Source: Haematococcus lacustris (taxonomy: Eukaryota; Chlorophyta; Chlorophyceae; Chlamydomonadales; Haematococcaceae). Taken from it: a DNA stretch of 64,000 nucleotides. Shown piece by piece: positions 58,583 through 64,000 of this stretch. How positions within the stretch are numbered: position 1 is the first letter of the stretch; every line of letters starts with the position of its first letter. Below the pieces are notes generated by a model that saw only the letters and a list, made by a program, of their open reading frames with translations, searched no databases and was not told the DNA's origin. Where the stretch lies: NCBI GenBank assembly GCA_030144725.1, contig JASKMD010000009.1:5338679-5402678 (forward strand), in the 5' to 3' direction. The translations under genes and the position numbers were made by a program.

Positions 58583-61500
58583 GCAGGCAGGTAGGGAACC
58601 AGCTGTTGACTGTCCAGCCCACCAGATAGCTAGCGATTCATCGAGTCCTGTCAATGGATACCACCATTGACTGACTCACATACTCCAGCTATCCTGCCGA
58701 CAAACTTGGGCAAAGCAACCCCCCAGCCTCTGTTCCTGCACCCCAGGGAGCAAGACTGGTAGGCACTCCTACCGGACGCCGCGCCCCTGCAGCTGCAGCA
58801 CTCTGCACTGCACCACCAAGCCTGCCAGCCACGACCTTGGGGCTGGCTCACACGGAGCAAGCCACCAGACTATCCCCTGCCCCTACCACAGCCCCTGCCC
58901 AGGCTCCTGGCATGCACCACAGCCCCGGCCCGCCTTACCTTCAAGTAGTCCTCCAGGCTCTGTACGCTGCTAGGCTCCACACCCAGCAGCTTGAAGGTGT
59001 CGTCCATGGGGGCGGCCCACACCTCGTTGTTGGACAGCACCTCTGCAAACGCCTACAGAGGCAGGGACAGAGGGGCTGCTGGGGAACACGTCACCTCAAG
59101 GTGTGACCTCAGGTCGCCAGGGGCTGCGGGCTCCTCCTCCTGAGCTGCCCACCCATGGTCACCCAGAGCCACCTGCATGGCTGACTGACTTGTTGGCTCT
59201 GCTTGGCCAACCCTGACCCTTCCCTTTCCATCCCAACTGACCCTGACCCTGACCCTGACCCTGGCCCTGACCCTGACCCTGGCCCTGCCTCTGACCCTGA
59301 TCTTTTCATCCCCACTGACCAAGCGGTCTGAGGCATCCTGAGCCCACTGGAATGCTCGCAGTAGGGAGCGTGCGCGGCGCAGCAGCCAGGTGGGCACGGT
59401 GGTGACGGAGGCGCGGCTGTCACTTAGCCTCTCACACAGTTCAATGACCTCCTGGGTGCTCCAGGCCTTGGGCCCAGCCAGGGTCAGGGTGCGGCCCACT
59501 GCCTGGTCGCTCCTGCGCACAAGGCACCAAGCCAGCTGGAAGATGCTGGATCAGCTTAGATCGTGGTGGGGGGGTCAGGAGGGAGAGTACCCAGCAGGGA
59601 GCAGGGCAGAAGAGAGTATATGGGGGCAGGGGTGGTGGGAGGGGAGGGGCAGGCCTGGCTGGGCTGCAGCCCCTGTCCACAAGCTTCAGAGCAGCTTGTT
59701 GCATAGCTGGTGAGGGCACAGCCAGTGCTGGTTGCGCCACGAGGTACGGCAGGTGGAGGCAGCGTGAGGGAGGTGAGGGGTGGACCGACCTGAGCGCTGC
59801 CAGGGCCAGGCGTGCCACATCCAAGCTGTCCATGTAGGCAATGCGGGACTGGTCGTTGGTGCCCCACACGCTGCGCTCCTCCAGCAGGGGCACGGCGTAG
59901 TTGCCAATCACTGCCTGCAAGGGCGGCATTGGGAGTGGTTGGCAGAGGATGGCAATGGGATGATCACAGCAGGGACAGCTCCATTGCAGGTCAAGGCTGG
60001 ACAGGCAGGTCAAGGCTCGCGGGCAGCAGCAGTGAGGGATGCAGGGCGGATCTGGCCCAGCGCATTCATAACTGTGTCTATCACAGCTTAGCTTGTCGGT
60101 TGCTGCTGCTAGCAATCCTGATCCTACTGTTCAAGCTTCTACCTGCTCTGTCCCTCCAACTCTAAGACCAGGTCAAACCCCGCCCCTCTACAATGTACTG
60201 GGAGACTGCTGCCTCAGCTGCCCACTGGCCTGCTAAGCCAAGATTTGGCTATGCAAACCTAGCCACCCCACTTGCCCAACATCACAGTGGAGGCTGGCCC
60301 GTGCGATGCTGTCCAGCTGGTTGACCTGAGAGGCTGACCTGGTGGAAGCCGCACAGGCGCAGGGTGGTGTGTGGGACGCCCGAGTCCTCCAGGAACTTCT
60401 CAGTGGCTGCCTTAATGTTCATCAGCGGCACCTGCAGGGCCAGGCAGCAGCTCATGTGCCTCACTGGGGCAGCGCCTGGGCAGGTTGGGCTGCAGGGTCC
60501 ACAGGGCACAGGCAGCTCTGCAAGGTAGGCTGCAGGGCCAGCCAGCTGCAGGGAGCAGCCTGCACTGCCAGCCACCACCCTCTGCTGGTCGCGGGTCACA
60601 ATGCTGTGCTGGGGCCCACCCTGGAGGTGACAGCTGGGTGCCATCATGCAGCAGAGGAGGTGGGTGGGGCGCTGGCATGCAGCTGGGACACCGCCTGCGC
60701 CACCCTGGATGAGGGCCATGGGCTAAGGCTTCCATGCCACCGCACAGCCAAGAAGAAATCCCTCTGGAATAGCTGCTGGCCAATTGTGGGACTCACCTGG
60801 GGGTGCTGCTCACAGCCAAAGATGGAGAAGAACAGGTAGCGCTGGATGCCCAAGGCCTGCATTAGCACATGGTGACATGCAGCATGTGGTGCAATGACTG
60901 CGCCGTCAGCTCCTGCAATGGACCAGTGCATGGCAAAGGTGCTGGTCGTCCCTGTCAGTCCTGTCCATCATGGTTACCTGAGCGCACTGGATGAGCGCCA
61001 CCTTGCCCTCCCAGTCAACTTTTGTGGCTGACTCCTCAGGTCTGGCTGTTGCACAGTCAATGATGGCGCTGATGCCCACCAGGGTGGCAGGCAATGATGA
61101 CGGGTCGTTCAAGTCCGCCTGCCTTGGCCACAAGCAAACAGGCTAGTCATATGCAAGCCTCGCAAACCACATCACATAACGACAGACCTGCTCGCAAAAG
61201 GTAAAAGCGTGAGGCGTACTGACAAGGCTCACCTGAACCGTGGTCGCGCCCCATTCCCGCAGAAAGTCAGCAGGATTTTGACGCGGGCGGACGATGCAGC
61301 GAACGCTATAGCCCTCGTCTAAAGCCCGTCGGACCACTTGTCGCCCCAAGGTTCCCGTAGCACCAACCACCAGGATTGTATTCTTAGGGACCGGGGTCTC
61401 AGCCAGAACAACTACGCTCCGCAACCGGGACTGCCCTGCTTGACGCAATAAAAGCGCGATTGCCGTGAGCCACAAACTGCCATCTTGGACATCTTGGCAG

Positions 61501-61691
61501 AGCTGCACAACGCACCACGGTTGGCAAAAGCGCTGCGCAACACCCTGCGCGATGCACCGCGCACGCCCGAAAAGGCCCGGGGTCCAGACATTACAGAGTG
61601 CTGCATCCCACAGCACTTGCTGATCTGGTTGATGGGCCGGGGTGTTGCTAGTGCGTGACTTGCGAATGCGCGGGTTGCGATTGCTAGGCAT
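58398..61691 (-). CDS. HCF244: HCF244/Ycf39-type atypical SDR, photosystem II D1 biogenesis
   Basis: Eight exons in phase: 61691-61233, 61118-60978, 60856-60797, 60431-60339, 59914-59790, 59512-59320, 59052-58939 and 58472-58398; 419 residues against about 395 in Arabidopsis. The NAD(P)-binding Rossmann start is [20 protein letters not shown] (GATGTLG at 110-116), followed by [98 protein letters not shown] and [13 protein letters not shown], an end-to-end match to HCF244. In plants HCF244 works at the thylakoid in psbA mRNA translation and early photosystem II assembly, as cyanobacterial Ycf39 does in assembly. It keeps the NmrA-type atypical SDR fold, so catalysis is not assumed. The first 100 residues are not conserved and should hold the transit peptide; the exact start is the least certain part. 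Confidence 0.96.
58553..58591. repeat. (AGCC)n then (AGGC)n tetranucleotide array
   Basis: About seven AGCC units turning into three AGGC units, in the last part of the intron before the final HCF244 exon. Confidence 0.9.
59230..59306. repeat. (CCCTGA)n hexanucleotide array
   Basis: About a dozen imperfect CCCTGA/CCCTGG units in the HCF244 intron between exons 59512-59320 and 59052-58939. Confidence 0.9.
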
Positions 61692-61776
61692 GCAGGCCTA
61701 CACATGCAAGTAACCATGCATCCAGAAAGATATCTCGAGTGCCCGACGCTTAGGTGACACATGCAAAAGACGGAAT

Positions 61777-62154
61777 CTACAGTGTATTCGATGTGTCCAC
61801 ACTGCTGCTGGAGTAGGAGCAGCAGCCATGTCCATCAGCATCTCCGGTCACGGGGTTAAGCAAGACAGAGTACTCGATTGCCTCTTGGGTACAGTGCTGC
61901 CGCCATCGACTCCGCCGCACCGCAGCAGTGAGGGACCCCAGCCTAGACTTACAGAAATCCACCATCACCTTCATCCCGCAGATTAGAGAGAAGGTAGCCA
62001 TAGCATTATACTTGCCGGTAGTGTATACTACCGGTGCATGGTGCCTTGGACAGTAGCCTTCCTGAAACACGGGCACAAACCTATCAATATTAACCATCGA
62101 CCCTGGTCGACGGCCTTGCATGGCACGCACAATAGCAAGCGCATGAACGTCCAT
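61777..62154 (-). CDS. Hypothetical open frame, 125 codons
   Basis: An open frame reading MVNIDRFVPVFQEGYCPRHH, then YTTGKYNAMATFSLICGMKV and SSSSVDTSNTL at the end. Codon composition is less skewed than in the nearby low-complexity shadows. No domain was recognised. It could be the last exon of a gene extending right, where 62395-62160 is also open on the same strand in another frame. Confidence 0.25.
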   Translation of the reverse strand: MDVHALAIVRAMQGRRPGSMVNIDRFVPVFQEGYCPRHHAPVVYTTGKYNAMATFSLICGMKVMVDFCKSRLGSLTAAVRRSRWRQHCTQEAIEYSVLLNPVTGDADGHGCCSYSSSSVDTSNTL

Positions 62155-62706
62155 ACATGTTCACAGAGCACGTGCGTCCTAGTCTTAGCCCTAGCAACAC
62201 CGCACGAGCAACATTGGTCACTAATACACTAGACGGAGCATTGTGATGTACACTGAGATCTACCAATCTGCAGTACACCGTCACACCTAACAAAGTGGCA
62301 TTGGGGTCACGGTACGTCATGCCAGCAAAGCACATGCACAGTAAGAACCAGGACGCCAACCTCAAAGAGGCAATGGCTGGCTCCCACTGCCACATAGGGC
62401 TGCCGGCGTGGTTTCAACCCTTCACCTCTGGCTGACCTGGGGCAAGCTGGTCTGGGTAGGTGAAGCTGGCCTGGGTGAAGCTGGCCTGGGTGGCCTGGGC
62501 TGTCAGCTGCCCACTGTGTGCGGGGAAGAGGCTCTGTCGCTCCTTTGCCCTCGGCAGCCTCTTCCTCCCCTCCCCTCCCTCCTCCTCTTCCTTCCTCTTC
62601 ATGCTGCCTCCCTTGACCAGCTTAGCCTGACCTGGGCCGGACCATACACACCCCTCCCCCTGAGACTGCCTCCCATCCCCCGCTCAGCTGTGTCAATGAG
62701 GCTCAC

Positions 62707-62825
62707 ATGGTGGCGGCTGCTGCCGCTGCTGCTGCCGCTGCTGCTGTCGCTGCTGCTGCTGCCGCTGCTGCTGCCGCTGCTGCTGCTGCCGCTGCTGCTG
62801 CCGCTGCTGCTGCTGCCGCTATCCT
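62707..62825. repeat. CTGCTG/CCG triplet array
   Basis: CTG and CCG triplets in a nearly regular 9-15 bp pattern. The plus strand gives Leu/Pro and the minus strand Ser/Gly homopolymer-like frames; neither is evidence of a gene. Confidence 0.9.
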
Positions 62826-63198
62826 CCACTATGGCTGCCTATGCTGCAGATGGCAACCGCTACCTGCATGCCTGATGCCTACACCAGCCTCACTGCGTCA
62901 CTCACACACCATGCCAGTCATACCCAGCTTATTGATCCACGTGTAAATGCGATGGAGCATATATGGGAGCTTCTGCATAGAAATGGCTGAAATCGACCAC
63001 ACGTCTGTGTAGCCATGCCATAGGGCATGTACAGGCAGCCACACCCCACGCCTCACATCTCCCCTGTGGCGCTACCACCACCGCCACCGCCGCCACTGTG
63101 GCGCCACCACCTCAACACCTCAGGCCAGGCCAGGTCACCCGGTAGCCTCGGTGGCTGCTGAGCTGGATTGCTCGCCGCCCTGTTGCTCAGCAAACACT

Positions 63199-63200
63199 GT

Positions 63201-63240
<40 letters not shown>
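63199..63240. repeat. (AGC)n trinucleotide array
   Basis: Thirteen AGC units, followed by ATC and AGC triplets to about 63280. Confidence 0.92.
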
Positions 63241-63241
<1 letters not shown>

Positions 63242-64000
63242 ACCCCCCATCATCATCATCAGCAGCAGCAGCAGCAGCACACTGGGCAGCAGGAGCAGGG
63301 ACTGAGACAGTCACTGTGTCAGGCAGTGGGGGCAGGCTGTCTCAAGCACACGCAAGGCCATGGCTTGGGCCCCCTCCTGCGGTGGCGGCTACACTACCAC
63401 TGAGCTAGGCAGGCAACCACTAGTGGCGGTGAACATCAAACGGACAGCAGCAGCAACAGCAGAGGGCAGGAGGGGGAGCGAGGGAGCGGGGGCAAGGAGG
63501 AGCAAAGCTGAGGCTCGGCCACACGGAGGACCGGGGCACGTGACTTACATATGCTTGCCCAGCTAGCAAGGCTGGTTTCACCAGTGGTCAGTGATGGGGT
63601 GGGGCCAAAGCTCGGGCTGTGGTTAGTTGTGGGCAGGGGTTCCCCGCTGAGACCCCTGAGACCCCTGGCCCTGAGCTATGCATCTCCCTTCCACCCGCCC
63701 CAATAGCTGTCGGGCCCTCCGTCCCACACCCTCTTCACCCCCTTCGCTTCACATTAAAGCAAACCAGACGACCTTTCCTCCCCACCCACCCACCCACCCA
63801 ACCCCTTCCCTCATGAGAGGGCCCCCCTCCCCCTCCCCCTCCCCCCTCCCTCCTTCGCCCTCCCCTCCCCAGGCTGCACCACACAGCACCTCCACACCAC
63901 GGCTCAGCACCCCTCTGCCGCACCTGAGGGTAGCTCTGCAGCTACCTTGGCCGCCTCAGCTGCTGTGCCTGCCTGCTGTGCAGCTGCTTGGGCCGCCGCC

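Larger units (their letters stand above)
62402..64000. other. Low-complexity region, no secure gene
   Basis: Includes a CTG/CCG triplet array (62707-62825), an AGC array (63199-63240), CCCA and CCCTC repeats near 63780-63850, and many open frames that follow directly from these arrays. A CAG acceptor at about 63872 before GCTGCACCACACAGCACCTC could start a plus-strand exon running off the window in the frame AAPEGSSAATLAASAAVPAC. This is weak. Confidence 0.4.

Overview
The window is nuclear DNA of a green alga, most likely a chlorophycean of the Chlamydomonas/Haematococcus type. Genes are split into many short exons by short GT-AG introns. Four pieces of evidence point to a photosynthetic eukaryote: the plant-type lysine enzyme DapL, the photosystem II biogenesis factor HCF244, a starch-binding (CBM20) protein with a transit-peptide-like N-terminus, and microsatellites in almost every intron. 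The species is inferred. No rRNA or tRNA gene and no CRISPR array was seen. All gene models were built by hand from reading frame, splice sites and phase, and have no transcript support.

Layout. 1-8.2 kb: a transposon-rich stretch with many decayed copies of one family related to Fanzor (eukaryotic TnpB), several of them inside introns of a small beta-barrel (FABP/lipocalin-like) gene. 8.2-11.3 kb: no convincing gene; minisatellites. 11.3-14.5 kb (-): a two-RRM protein of the Whi3/Scw1 type. 14.5-20.9 kb: sparse, with one unidentified C-terminal membrane-protein fragment and one doubtful ORF. 20.9-22.6 kb: a Fanzor-family pseudogene carrying a hAT element. 23.1-30.2 kb (-): a large N-terminal-motor kinesin. 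30.3-37.7 kb (+), head-to-head with it: an OTU deubiquitinase with UBA and SEC-C modules, whose introns hold the best Fanzor-family copy, a complete hAT insertion and a duplicated catalytic exon. 38.6-49.1 kb (+): a very long CBM20/coiled-coil protein resembling pyrenoid starch proteins such as SAGA1. 49.8-52.2 kb (-): a class I methyltransferase. 52.6-57.5 kb (-): LL-diaminopimelate aminotransferase. 58.4-61.7 kb (-): HCF244. 61.8-64 kb: low-complexity DNA with doubtful ORFs.

Three genes (CBM20 protein, DapL, HCF244) are predicted to act in the plastid: starch/pyrenoid organisation, lysine synthesis, and D1 protein synthesis. The kinesin and the OTU protease share a promoter region of only about 170 bp. 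The mobile DNA forms one connected story: the Fanzor-type element leaves many copies of a conserved roughly 250-bp noncoding end, and two copies carry a hAT element at the same nucleotide.
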